Source: [Clostridium] celerecrescens 18A
GTDB lineage: Bacteria; Bacillota; Clostridia; Lachnospirales; Lachnospiraceae
Direction of reading: 5' to 3'
Assembly (NCBI RefSeq): GCF_002797975.1
Contig: NZ_PGET01000001.1
Location: 4,266,001-4,330,000 of the forward strand
Length of the DNA: 64,000 nucleotides
Shown piece by piece: positions 57,701-62,982 of this stretch. The notes beneath the pieces were generated by a model that ran no database searches, was not told the origin of the DNA, and saw only the letters and a list, made by a program, of their open reading frames with translations. A program made the position numbers and the translations under genes. Within the stretch, counting starts at the first letter, position 1; each line of letters starts with the position of its first letter.

Positions 57701-58486
57701 ACAGTGACCTATGACGGCCACGCATACGGCTTAAATGATGCAGCAGCGCTAAAGGCTGGGTCGACCTTATTATACTCTCTGGACCAGGTAACGTTCAGCG
57801 AGAAAAAGCCGGCCTTTACAGATGCAGGAACTTACTTTGTATATGTAAAAGCCCAAAATCCAAACTATGCAGAAACAGATGTTGTGAAAGGTACGGTGAC
57901 AATTAACAGGAGGCCGGTCACTATTGCTGCGGACAGTGCGGAAAAGAGGTATGATGGAACTGTTCTAAGTGCCAATACTGCTAAAATCACCCATGGACAG
58001 CTGGCAGAGGGCCAAAGCTTGAAGAGCGTTCTCTTGACAGGAGCTCAGAAATCGGTTGGCAGCAGTGACAATATCGCCAGCGATGCGGTGATTACATCCG
58101 GGGACCTTGATGTAACGGTGAACTATGAGATCACCTACGTTGCAGGCAGACTGACAGTGACCTATGTAAGCAGTGGCGGCGGTAACAGCGGAGGAGGCGG
58201 TAACAGCGGAGGATCCTCTCCGAATAAGAATCGTCCCTTTGTACCGGGAGGTCCGGGTGATAACCTTTTGACAATCACCCCTGATGCGGTACCATTATCA
58301 AATCTGCCGGTTGAGAATGACATAGAAACCAGCCTTCTGATAATTGATGACGGCAATATTCCGTTAGCAGGTCTGCCAAAGACAGGTGACAAAATGCATG
58401 TACAGGGACTTGTAGCATTATTGTCAGGATTCCTTCTGGCAGCTTATGCGGCATTAAGCAGCAGGAACAAGAGGGAGAACCGGTAA
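48722..58486 (+). CDS. Giant LPXTG-anchored VWA/InlB/MBG-repeat surface protein (3254 aa)
   Basis: This second wall-anchored adhesin-like protein has a signal peptide (residues 1-31, ending SWADV) and an acidic Glu/Thr/Pro linker (about 187-285). A VWA domain (514-724) has a complete metal site: DSSGS, the Thr of GGTNYD and the Asp of MSDGEP. One InlB-type repeat follows (934-1007, VTFDGNGG to MGWNTSPDG to VYAQWK). Residues 1097-2980 are 12 MBG-like units, each with a YDG-type partner except the last, then a further YDG-like domain. A Gly/Ser linker precedes LPKTG (3218-3222), a membrane span and a basic tail. The VWA domain suggests binding to a host or matrix protein; the stalk of repeats would extend it from the wall. 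GGGAGGAG stands before the ATG. Confidence 0.92.
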   Translation: MKKVRGKFRRSLAGFLAFCVTATSFNTVSWADVGNALDTKNVTFIMSGEDLKDSAQAAVDEGNTLGFDDLGITSEEGTSKEYKKLFEGGSVYEFMPSYDTDEEETADGALLRMFIQVKDQTEGYQLTGNEKIIFLYINDSEGTIKYRTDIDGYLTEKVSVKGNSFLLEKEIAVPGGNGKGDNQPPGKGASEEETTAPEETPDDIPDTTIAPSETEENTESAVVPEEATKAPEETVDETPDETSAPDESKVNTEVSAAPEEVSESKEQNSDHGSEVSESKEPADENTDAAAEQISMSRHLVHVLTAPVGDTVSDETATPGNASETVEEGEKNESDSQNNTNKATKGEEYRSVIVDDSYYAKAYVVTLKDLTAVQKDGLTLIVNHHAYYNDEEKVETETLTGFEAGEEVFAKDYSWNKDTLEYLGGPQDHIIIGEQEENKLDLYYEEIVPDKEEEDVVVQPKSYSALRARSAFSLLSEDSTTPGMVFPTKTAQWVDENNGIAKIEFSIFGNPIRQGSDVVLVIDSSGSMSGKKWTLAVNAAKAFITNLYKPQDGVDSDNRLAIVDFDSSAARYPSGSGDSFIKADDTIRVNQSTYTAAKYFTNYVLASRMSAKGGTNYDVAFEKAEEAINGRSDSSRPAYVVFMSDGEPRDNEWSPYRTGEAGAERLRNDGVTIYSLGLDIGNLAFNRFIMPLASDPKNTYAKNIKDINQLPDVYNNIASSIKIAGTNAVITDVINTDAFDIVTDYNGGTWYDASTGTAAKSADGRTVTWDFGNISENMETLTIYIRVKKNVQGGTSPYTNKNADVTYKDPNYVIKTKNIPNPRLPVGDVGNITRNYYLVNKDGYPISSTEASGQIVDFNKRVVLGTDLYESDSLPFGTYAVSAPAEIQYEDSKYQYVAASAGTGKNGSPNPSDVSLNAQNKAVNLYFGYQLISDVTVTFDGNGGTPSVSTVTIPRDTALGDKLAKATRDDDYIFMGWNTSPDGKGDALTEKTIVSENKTVYAQWKAKTTVVITADQVIKTYNGLQQSVDGSSFTTSGLPAGYTLTGITAVGSGKDVKDSGYPIILSGSPKILNDSGNNVTNQFKFTTVSGKLTIEPKTAAIEVNDASKPYGTSDPIFNGTVYGLIDQNDLGSVLYTRSNPGIEAVGRYPNVIVPAYIENHNYTVTVKNGSFEIKTASFENASLTGNGGTWEYDGVPHAAGATLENAPGYTIFYRVGAGPWTTTAPSVTNVSEGVKTVQVKAARTGYVDLYASDIAIKITPKEAAIKVKNSYKQFDQPDPEFKGMVSGLINDADLGTVTYSRTNSEEGVGKYQEVLNANYIPNDNYTVTVMKGDFEIKLAKDPDVDLKIKGGSWPYDGKVHKVSLDVFDGIFAKLQKYKIEYSIDKGENWSEDIPSVKNVDDGTMTVIARGTRTGYEDLVSNEITLSITPKEVTITVEDASKPFDQPDPAFTGNSSGLVTDGDLGTISYVRTNNAEGVDVYPGVLNAKYTENSNYEVTVIPGTFEIKTASMEGAKVSITGGEWPYDGNSHTITADIENADGYVVYYQAGNEEWTTIPPSILNVQEGTVIVSVKAVKPGYETLTAEPVEIKIIPKAVAITITDAWKYYGSADPVFGGTGPELVNAGDLGTIRYVRINQAEDVGEYEEVLDARYQENPNYSVTVTKGNFEIRTAAMEGAELTGEGGEWIYDGTAHEAKGLLKKADGYTIYYKTPDSDWSMTPSSVTNVSEGTVTVSVKAVKRGYVDLIADDVTLKINPKEASIKVDSIWKFYGETDPAFTGTPDGLINSGDLGEIIYMRTDNGEDVKKYPGVLDAAFTKNSNYTVTITKGDFEIKTASIPNASVVGAGGDWVYDGAPHAAEAKLNNADGYTVYYKAGNGDWSTAPPSVMNVSDGLVTVSVKAERTGYEPLTSKDITLKINAKPVTITADNSSKNFGEKDPVFTGMVDGLINQNDLGNVIYIRSNEGEESVAFYGNVIVPAYTANNNYIVTEKYGNFEIKTASIPNASVEGIGGEWVYDGSSHAAGAELKNAPDYTVFYKLGDGKWTETAPRVANVSDGPLAVYIKAVRTGYVTLEAEPVIIRVTPKEATIKVDNNWKYFDLTDPVFDGKVSGLVNSTDLGIVSYIRTNDDEGVGKYQAVLSAQYTSNSNYNVTINKGDFEIRSAKDPDVTLKIKGGSWPYDGKAHKASLDVFDGILTKLQKYKIEYSIDKGENWSGDAPSVKNVDDGTLTVVARGTRTGYEDLVSNEVTLSITPKAVTITVDDSSKSFDQPDPVFTGNLNGLVTEGDLGTISYVRTNDAEGVDVYPGVLNAKYTENANYEVTVIPGTFEIKTASMEGAKVSIAGGEWTYDGNSHAITAGIENADGYVIYYKAGNKGWTTTPPGITNVKEGTVTVSVKAVKPGYETLTAEPVEIKIIPKAVTIAVADAWKYYGSDDPAFGGPGPELVNAGDLGTISYVRTNHAEDTGNYEEVLDARYDMNPNYSVTVTKGNFEIRKATMEGAELTAEGGKWIYDGTAHKANGLLDHADGYTIYYKVGEGDWSITPPSVTNVSEGLMTVSVKATRNGYEDLNADDVTLQIIPKAIAIHVNSSSRFYDQPDPVFTGTVDPLVNEGDLGSISYIRTNKENDVAVYTGVLDAEFTENMNYTVTVVKGNFEIKTATMEGAGLTAEGGEWTYDGVSHEAKGLLNHADGYTIYYRTGDGEWSTAPPRVTNVSDGTVTVSVKAVRVGYEDLTADDVTLKINAKDAVITANHTFKYYDDADPEFSGTVDGLISQMDLGNITYIRSNGAEAVGSYPNVIVPVYTENSNYIVTAKNGNFEIRTASLENASLTGTGGTWEYDGAPHAAGSTLENAPGYTTFYKTGDGEWTETPPSVTNVSEGVVTVQIKATRPGYVDLEAKAVSIRVAAKDITIRVDNKSKEYGTADPEFTGQADSLVTEGDLGTIHYHRLEADQKKEDASDQITLTASYNTNENYKVTVINGELKIHAANNNGVSVAGQTVTYDGHAYGLNDAAALKAGSTLLYSLDQVTFSEKKPAFTDAGTYFVYVKAQNPNYAETDVVKGTVTINRRPVTIAADSAEKRYDGTVLSANTAKITHGQLAEGQSLKSVLLTGAQKSVGSSDNIASDAVITSGDLDVTVNYEITYVAGRLTVTYVSSGGGNSGGGGNSGGSSPNKNRPFVPGGPGDNLLTITPDAVPLSNLPVENDIETSLLIIDDGNIPLAGLPKTGDKMHVQGLVALLSGFLLAAYAALSSRNKRENR
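52010..57660 (+). repeat. Twelve tandem ~490-bp units (MBG/YDG) in five-unit super-repeats
   Basis: Units begin near 52010, 52501, 53008, 53495, 53984, 54472, 54962, 55472, 55957, 56448, 56935 and 57424, with periods of 485-510 bp. Units 1, 6 and 11 resemble each other (NVIVP.Y, NAPGYT). Units 2 and 7 share the long KGGSWPYDGK..FDGI.. variant, 3 and 8 share VDVYPGVLNAKYTEN, 4 and 9 share DAWKYYGS and VNAGDLGTI, and 5 and 10 share VLDA.FT.N and a KINAK ending. The super-period is about 2.46 kb. Confidence 0.88.
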
Positions 58487-58535
58487 AAGAAAGACTTTAG
58501 CTATTAAGCAGCCGGTAAGTAAATTATAAACAAAT

Positions 58536-58580
58536 ACAGGGCAGAACTTTCCGATGAATCGGTTGGTTCTGCCCTGTTTT
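58536..58580 (+). terminator. Terminator of the second giant gene
   Basis: ACAGGGCAGAAC pairs with GTTCTGCCCTGT, with an inner CCGA/TCGG stem, followed by TTTT. Confidence 0.92.
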
Positions 58581-58853
58581 CATTTCGCTGAGTTTAATTC
58601 ATTTGGTGTGCCCGAAGTATCCCGGATATTTAGATGAACTGCAGATAAAAATCAGATGGTTCATTTCAGCCTTGATACCAATTCGTCTAAAGACTGAAAA
58701 GTACTGTCAGCACTTTATAATATCCGTTTGAAGGTTAACTTGGAATAAAGGAGGAAGTAAGGTAAAAAAGCAAGAAATATCATGAGGATATGATAAAGCA
58801 GTTGATTAGTAATATGTCATAAATAATATGTTAATTGCTGTATAAAATTCATA
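58581..58853. other. Gene-free region upstream of the xdh promoter
   Basis: This part of the 576-bp gap between the second giant gene and xdhB has no open frame with a ribosome site and no repeat or RNA I recognise. Confidence 0.4.
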
Positions 58854-58906
58854 TAGACAGTTAGTTTCTAGTCTGATAATATTGATAGTACAAATATGTA
58901 ATACAA
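58854..58906 (+). promoter_or_regulatory. xdhB promoter with tandem operator
   Basis: A weak promoter, TAGACA (58854-58859) and TAATAT (58877-58882, 17 bp), is followed at the start point by two direct repeats TAGTACAA (58886-58893) and TAATACAA (58899-58906), 13 bp apart. The same pair stands at the NCS2 permease promoter. It is probably bound by the GntR-type protein encoded between them. The leader to xdhB is about 170 nt. Confidence 0.6.
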
Positions 58907-59062
58907 GTATTCGGCGCTAAAATTGTACAGATGTTTGCATCTATGTTTCATTAAAGGGGGATAAGATTATTCTTACCATGAAAAAAGTAACTTTAAAAGT
59001 TAATTACAGTTTTTATGGGTGTTTAATTTATTTCGGAAGCTAAATAAAGGGAGGACTATATT

Positions 59063-59995
59063 ATGTATGATATTAAGGAAATCTACAAGCCATCCAATTT
59101 ACAAGAGACACTTGACATAATGGCAGGTAATCAGGATGGAATCATTATTTCCGGCGGAACGGATGTTTTAATCAGGCTGAAGGAACGTAAGCTTAAAGAA
59201 TGCAGGCTTATCAGCATACATAATCTAAAAGAATTACAGGGGATATCATATAATGAATCATCTAATGATATTATAATTTACCCGGGAACCTGTTTTGAAG
59301 ACATTCATGGCAACAATGTGATAGAGAAATATTGCTACTGTCTATGGCAGGCATCCGATGAAGTAGGAAGTCCGCAAATCCGGACCGTTGCGACGATAGG
59401 AGGCAATGTCTGTAATGGGGCTGTCAGCGCTGAGAGTGCGCCTTCCCTTCTGGTAATGAACGCCGAACTGGAATTAACTAATATAAAACATGATGACGTT
59501 CATAAAGGTTCGGAAAACGTTTTATCTCATTCCAGGCGGAATGTACCAATCAGGGAGTTTTTCACGGGGCCTGGAAAGACCGTATTAGAGAAGGGTAAAG
59601 AATTATTAACAGCAATTAATATCCCGGCGCCTCCCGATGGAAGCGGAAGCTATTATATAAAATTTGGAACCCGCAATGCGTTGGAAATATCTACTTTGGG
59701 CTGTGCAGTATTTGTGACTCTTAATGAATCCCAAAATGCCTTTGAAGACTTTCGGATTGCATTTGGTGTTGCAGCTCCGACTCCGATACGCTGTACGCAG
59801 ATCGAGGGGAAGGTAAAGGGGCTTCCTTTATCCAGGGAAACTTTGAAATTCATTGGGAATGAAGTTCTAAAAGAAGTAAATCCCAGAGACAGTTGGAGAG
59901 CATCCAAACAACTTAGAATACAATTAATCAGGGAATTAAGCCAGCGCGCCACGGAAGGTGCTGTTAAGAATGCGGGAGGTGCTATCATTGATTAA
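59063..59995 (+). CDS. xdhB: Xanthine dehydrogenase FAD-binding subunit
   Basis: This 310-aa subunit passes electrons to FAD in a three-subunit xanthine dehydrogenase. The FAD motifs are IISGGTDVLIRLKERKL (N-terminal) and SPQIRTVATIGGNVCNGAVS AES (second), with IAFGVAAPTPIRC late. It closely follows the layout of E. coli XdhB. GGGAGG precedes the ATG. The next gene's start overlaps its stop, indicating coupled translation of the FAD and iron-sulfur subunits. Confidence 0.93.
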   Translation: MYDIKEIYKPSNLQETLDIMAGNQDGIIISGGTDVLIRLKERKLKECRLISIHNLKELQGISYNESSNDIIIYPGTCFEDIHGNNVIEKYCYCLWQASDEVGSPQIRTVATIGGNVCNGAVSAESAPSLLVMNAELELTNIKHDDVHKGSENVLSHSRRNVPIREFFTGPGKTVLEKGKELLTAINIPAPPDGSGSYYIKFGTRNALEISTLGCAVFVTLNESQNAFEDFRIAFGVAAPTPIRCTQIEGKVKGLPLSRETLKFIGNEVLKEVNPRDSWRASKQLRIQLIRELSQRATEGAVKNAGGAIID

Positions 59996-60461
59996 GGTCA
60001 TACATATGAAAGTTAATGGAAAACAGGTGGAGCTGGGAGTTGATGACAGGGAGTGTCTGACGGATACCCTTCGAAACCGTTTAGGACTTACGAGCGTTAA
60101 GAAAGGCTGCGAGGCCGGTGAGTGCGGTGCATGTACCGTGCTCATAGACGGAAAGGCCACCAACAGCTGTATTTATCTTACGGTGTGGGCAGAAGGACGG
60201 GACATTGTCACTGTGGAAGGAATCAAAGGGGAGAATGAGAACCTGCATCCGGTTCAGCAGGCTTTTGTAGATGAGGCTGCAATTCAATGCGGATTCTGCA
60301 CACCAGGACTGATCCTGACGGCCGTTGAGATTGTGGGATCAGGAAAAAAATACACGCGGGATGAACTTCGTAAGCTTATTTCTGGTCATTTGTGCCGCTG
60401 TACAGGATATGAGAATATTCTTAATGCGGTTGAAAAAGTAGCCGGGCTGGAAAAGAAATAG
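59988..60461 (+). CDS. xdhC: Xanthine dehydrogenase iron-sulfur subunit
   Basis: This 157-aa [2Fe-2S] subunit relays electrons from the molybdenum site to FAD. Cluster ligands are in KGCEAGECGACTVLIDGK (plant-ferredoxin type) and QCGFCTPGLI with HLCRCTGYENI. The best start is a TTG at 59988, with GGGAGGTG 6-7 nt upstream, overlapping the xdhB stop by 8 bases; the ATG at 60006 is the alternative and has a weaker site. The molybdenum subunit gene is not next but 2.5 kb on, after a regulator and a permease. Confidence 0.94.
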   Translation: MIKVIHMKVNGKQVELGVDDRECLTDTLRNRLGLTSVKKGCEAGECGACTVLIDGKATNSCIYLTVWAEGRDIVTVEGIKGENENLHPVQQAFVDEAAIQCGFCTPGLILTAVEIVGSGKKYTRDELRKLISGHLCRCTGYENILNAVEKVAGLEKK

Positions 60462-60509
60462 AAAGTTAGGGATCGTGTTTATCTGTATTTTTATAAGATT
60501 CATGTATTT

Positions 60510-60538
60510 AAGGCCAGCTGCTGTCGGTAGTTGGCCTT
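60510..60538 (+). other. Perfect hairpin after xdhC without a T run
   Basis: AAGGCCAGCTGC (60510-60521) and GTAGTTGGCCTT (60527-60538) pair over all 12 positions (two G-U) around a 5-nt loop. No T run follows, so it is either a weak terminator or an RNA-stabilising or processing structure at the end of the xdhBC message. Confidence 0.55.
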
Positions 60539-60621
60539 ATCCGTGTGCGCCAGGTATAGGAGGACCATTCTATCAGAAGAAAATTTATTCCTGTTAATTG
60601 ATGTGGAATCGATCTCCCAAG

Positions 60622-60650
60622 TTGCAGATTACGGTTCGAAATGCTATACT
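60622..60650 (+). promoter_or_regulatory. Predicted promoter of the GntR regulator
   Basis: TTGCAG (60622-60627) and TATACT (60645-60650) with 17 bp between, 37 bp before the regulator's ATG. Confidence 0.65.
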
Positions 60651-60687
60651 ATCAATGAATTATATGAAGGTCATAAGGAGGGGGAAG

Positions 60688-61416
60688 ATGGAAAAACCAA
60701 AGCAGTTATCAGATCGTTATACACAGGAGATCCTCCATGAAATCCAGGCGGGGATTTACGCCCATGCGGACAGGCTGCCATCAGAGCCGGACATTGCGAA
60801 GCGGTTCGGGATAAGCCGAACCATGGTCAGAGACTGCCTGTCAATTCTTGAGAGAGAGGGATTTATAAGCCGTAAACACGGTGTTGGTACTATTATAAAT
60901 CAACATGTTCTAAAAGTGAAAGTCCGGATAGATCTGGAGCAGGAGTTTCTTGATATGATCCGTGGAGCAGGATATGAGGCGGATACTGCGTTTGTTCATG
61001 TGAGTCATGAAGCAGCTGATGAACAGGTTGCTAAAAAACTTCGCATAAACAGCGGCGAGGGTGTGGTAGTAAGTAAGAGGCTGATAACAGCAGATGGCAA
61101 ACCTGCGATCCACTGTTCCGATTACATAGCAGAGCGCAGCATAGCTGTGAGGGATTATGATATGAACCTGCTTAAGAAGCCGGTGTTTGAATTTATTAAG
61201 GAATACTGTGATACAGAAATTTACATGGATTTGTCTGAAGTCAGCGCGGTAGCAGCGGATGCTGAGATGACGGAATATTTTGGTGTGGAGATGGGAAGCC
61301 CATTATTATATATTGATGAAGTTGGTTATAACTTTGTTGGACAGCCAATTCTATACTCCAAAGAACACTATGCGGATGGAATTTTGAAGCATACCATATT
61401 AAGAAAGAAAATATAG
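60688..61416 (+). CDS. GntR-family regulator (HutC/UTRA type)
   Basis: This 242-aa regulator has an N-terminal winged helix (SEPDIAKRFGISRTMVRDCL SILEREGFISRKHGVGT) and a C-terminal UTRA ligand-binding domain (about residues 75-240, with GEGVVVSKRLITADGKPAIH and SPLLYIDEVGYNFVGQPILY). The ATG at 60688 has AAGGAGGGGG just upstream; longer readings lack support. It sits between xdhC and the purine permease gene, so a purine or a related metabolite is its likely ligand. A shared operator at the two flanking promoters is a candidate target. Confidence 0.9.
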   Translation: MEKPKQLSDRYTQEILHEIQAGIYAHADRLPSEPDIAKRFGISRTMVRDCLSILEREGFISRKHGVGTIINQHVLKVKVRIDLEQEFLDMIRGAGYEADTAFVHVSHEAADEQVAKKLRINSGEGVVVSKRLITADGKPAIHCSDYIAERSIAVRDYDMNLLKKPVFEFIKEYCDTEIYMDLSEVSAVAADAEMTEYFGVEMGSPLLYIDEVGYNFVGQPILYSKEHYADGILKHTILRKKI

Positions 61417-61438
61417 GCTGTTTCATAATAATTCTTGT

Positions 61439-61469
61439 GAGAGTTCGACAAAATCGACTCTCTTTTTTT
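61439..61469 (+). terminator. Terminator of the GntR gene
   Basis: GAGAGT-CGA pairs with TCG-ACTCTC (one bulged T), loop CAAAA, followed by TTTTTTT. Confidence 0.85.
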
Positions 61470-61482
61470 ATGAGAAAATACA

Positions 61483-61537
61483 TTGATTATCATTTATAAA
61501 TTTGCTACTATTAAAGTACTACAAATAAGTAATACAA
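61483..61537 (+). promoter_or_regulatory. Purine permease promoter with tandem operator
   Basis: TTGATT (61483-61488) and TACTAT (61506-61511) with 17 bp between. At the start point lie TACTACAA (61517-61524) and TAATACAA (61530-61537), the same 13-bp-spaced repeat as at the xdhB promoter. Repressor binding here would block initiation. Confidence 0.6.
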
Positions 61538-61571
61538 ATAGGTATCATCAAAGAAGAGAAAGGGGTTTATT

Positions 61572-62960
61572 ATGGAGAGGGGTAAACAAGCAGGGAGAGG
61601 GAGCTCATTCCTGGAGAGACAATTTCATTTGAAGGAGAATCAAACGAATGTGAAGACAGAGGTGATTGCGGGCCTGACCACATTTTTAACATGCACCTAC
61701 ATATTGGCGGTTAATCCGGCTATTCTTTCTTCCACGGGCATGGATTCTAAGGCGGTACTTTGGGCTACCGCGATCTCAGCAGCGATCGCCTGTTTCGCAA
61801 TGGGTTTGCTTACTAATTTCCCATTTGCGTTGGCACCGGCCATGGGGTTAAATGCTTATTTTGCTTACACAGTCTGTGGAGCCCTTGGACTGTCCTGGCA
61901 GAATGCATTGGCTTGTGTGTTTGTTGAGGGTGTGACATTCAGTATTTTAAGCGTCATTGGTGTGCAGGATAAGATTGTAAACGGGATTCCGGAATGTTTA
62001 AAACAGGCGATATCAGCGGCAATTGGATTTTTTATTGCTTTTTCAGGTCTGCATAATGCAGGGATTATTATGTATGATCCGGATAATCTGTTACAGCTTG
62101 GTAATTTAAGAGACCCTGGGGTGATTCTGGCACTGATAGGGATTCTGTTGACTGCCGGACTGGTAATTAAGCGGGTGAAAGGAGCTATTCTTATCGGAAT
62201 CCTTGGTATAACGTTTTTGGGACTTCTCTTTAAAAATCCAGACACGGGGGTTGCATATACGCAGTGGCAGGGATTAATTGCGATTGAAAATCCCGTTAAG
62301 GCATTAGCGCCTACCTTTGGTCAGCTGACCTTTAAAGGTTTGTTTGAAGGGGGTGTGGCTACAACCATTGGCGTACTGTTTGCAATATTCAGCTTTTTAT
62401 TTGTAGATATGTTTGACAGTATCGGTGTCTTGGTTGGAGTAGGTATTAAGGCTGGTTTTGTTAATGAGAAAGGAGAACTGCCGGGAGCAGGCAAGGCTCT
62501 GTTCGTTTCAGCCGCAGGAGCTGCAGTAGGTGCAATATTCGGAACGCAGACTGTAACTGTATTCGGAGCTGAGAGTACGACCGGAATTGCAGAAGGCGGA
62601 AGAACCGGCCTGACTGCAATTGTTATAGGCGTGTTTTTCCTTCTGTCCCTGCTTTTCACACCGCTGTTCTTAATGATTCCGGGAATTGCTACGGCTCCGG
62701 CCCTTGTCATGGTTGGTATTTTCATGATTGAGCCATTGATGCATGTGGATCTTGGGGATACCAAGATTGCATTTCCGGTGTTCATCTGTGTTGCTTTTAT
62801 GGCGTTTACTTTTAATATCGCATATGGTATCCTCTTTGGTTTGCTGGCGTATACAGGCGGACAGGTGTTTGCCGGAAACGCAAAGAAATTATCAGTACCA
62901 ACCTGGATACTCTCGGCGGTCTTTATGCTATATCTCGTATTGGAGATTATATTCAGATAG
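61572..62960 (+). CDS. NCS2-family purine permease (AzgA/PbuG type)
   Basis: This 462-aa membrane protein with about 12-14 spans belongs to the AzgA-like branch of the NCS2 family, which imports hypoxanthine, guanine or adenine. Key segments are VIAGLTTFLTCTYILAVNPA near the N-terminus, ALAPAMGLNAYFAYTVCG (span 3), FSFLFVDMFDSIGVLVGVG and the TVTVFGAESTTGIAEGGRTG signature. GAGAAAGGGG stands before the ATG. The xdhA gene begins 22 bp after its stop, so import and oxidation of purines appear co-transcribed. Confidence 0.92.
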   Translation: MERGKQAGRGSSFLERQFHLKENQTNVKTEVIAGLTTFLTCTYILAVNPAILSSTGMDSKAVLWATAISAAIACFAMGLLTNFPFALAPAMGLNAYFAYTVCGALGLSWQNALACVFVEGVTFSILSVIGVQDKIVNGIPECLKQAISAAIGFFIAFSGLHNAGIIMYDPDNLLQLGNLRDPGVILALIGILLTAGLVIKRVKGAILIGILGITFLGLLFKNPDTGVAYTQWQGLIAIENPVKALAPTFGQLTFKGLFEGGVATTIGVLFAIFSFLFVDMFDSIGVLVGVGIKAGFVNEKGELPGAGKALFVSAAGAAVGAIFGTQTVTVFGAESTTGIAEGGRTGLTAIVIGVFFLLSLLFTPLFLMIPGIATAPALVMVGIFMIEPLMHVDLGDTKIAFPVFICVAFMAFTFNIAYGILFGLLAYTGGQVFAGNAKKLSVPTWILSAVFMLYLVLEIIFR

Positions 62961-62982
62961 CAGACATATGGAGGTGTAGATT

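Noticed and set aside
58907..59062. Purine or xanthine riboswitch in the xdhB leader
   Set aside because: No conserved purine-riboswitch core could be seen; only small AT-rich stems are present.
60531..60740. Short open frame (69 codons) before the GntR gene
   Set aside because: It overlaps the GntR start in another frame, contains a good promoter for that gene, and lacks a ribosome site.
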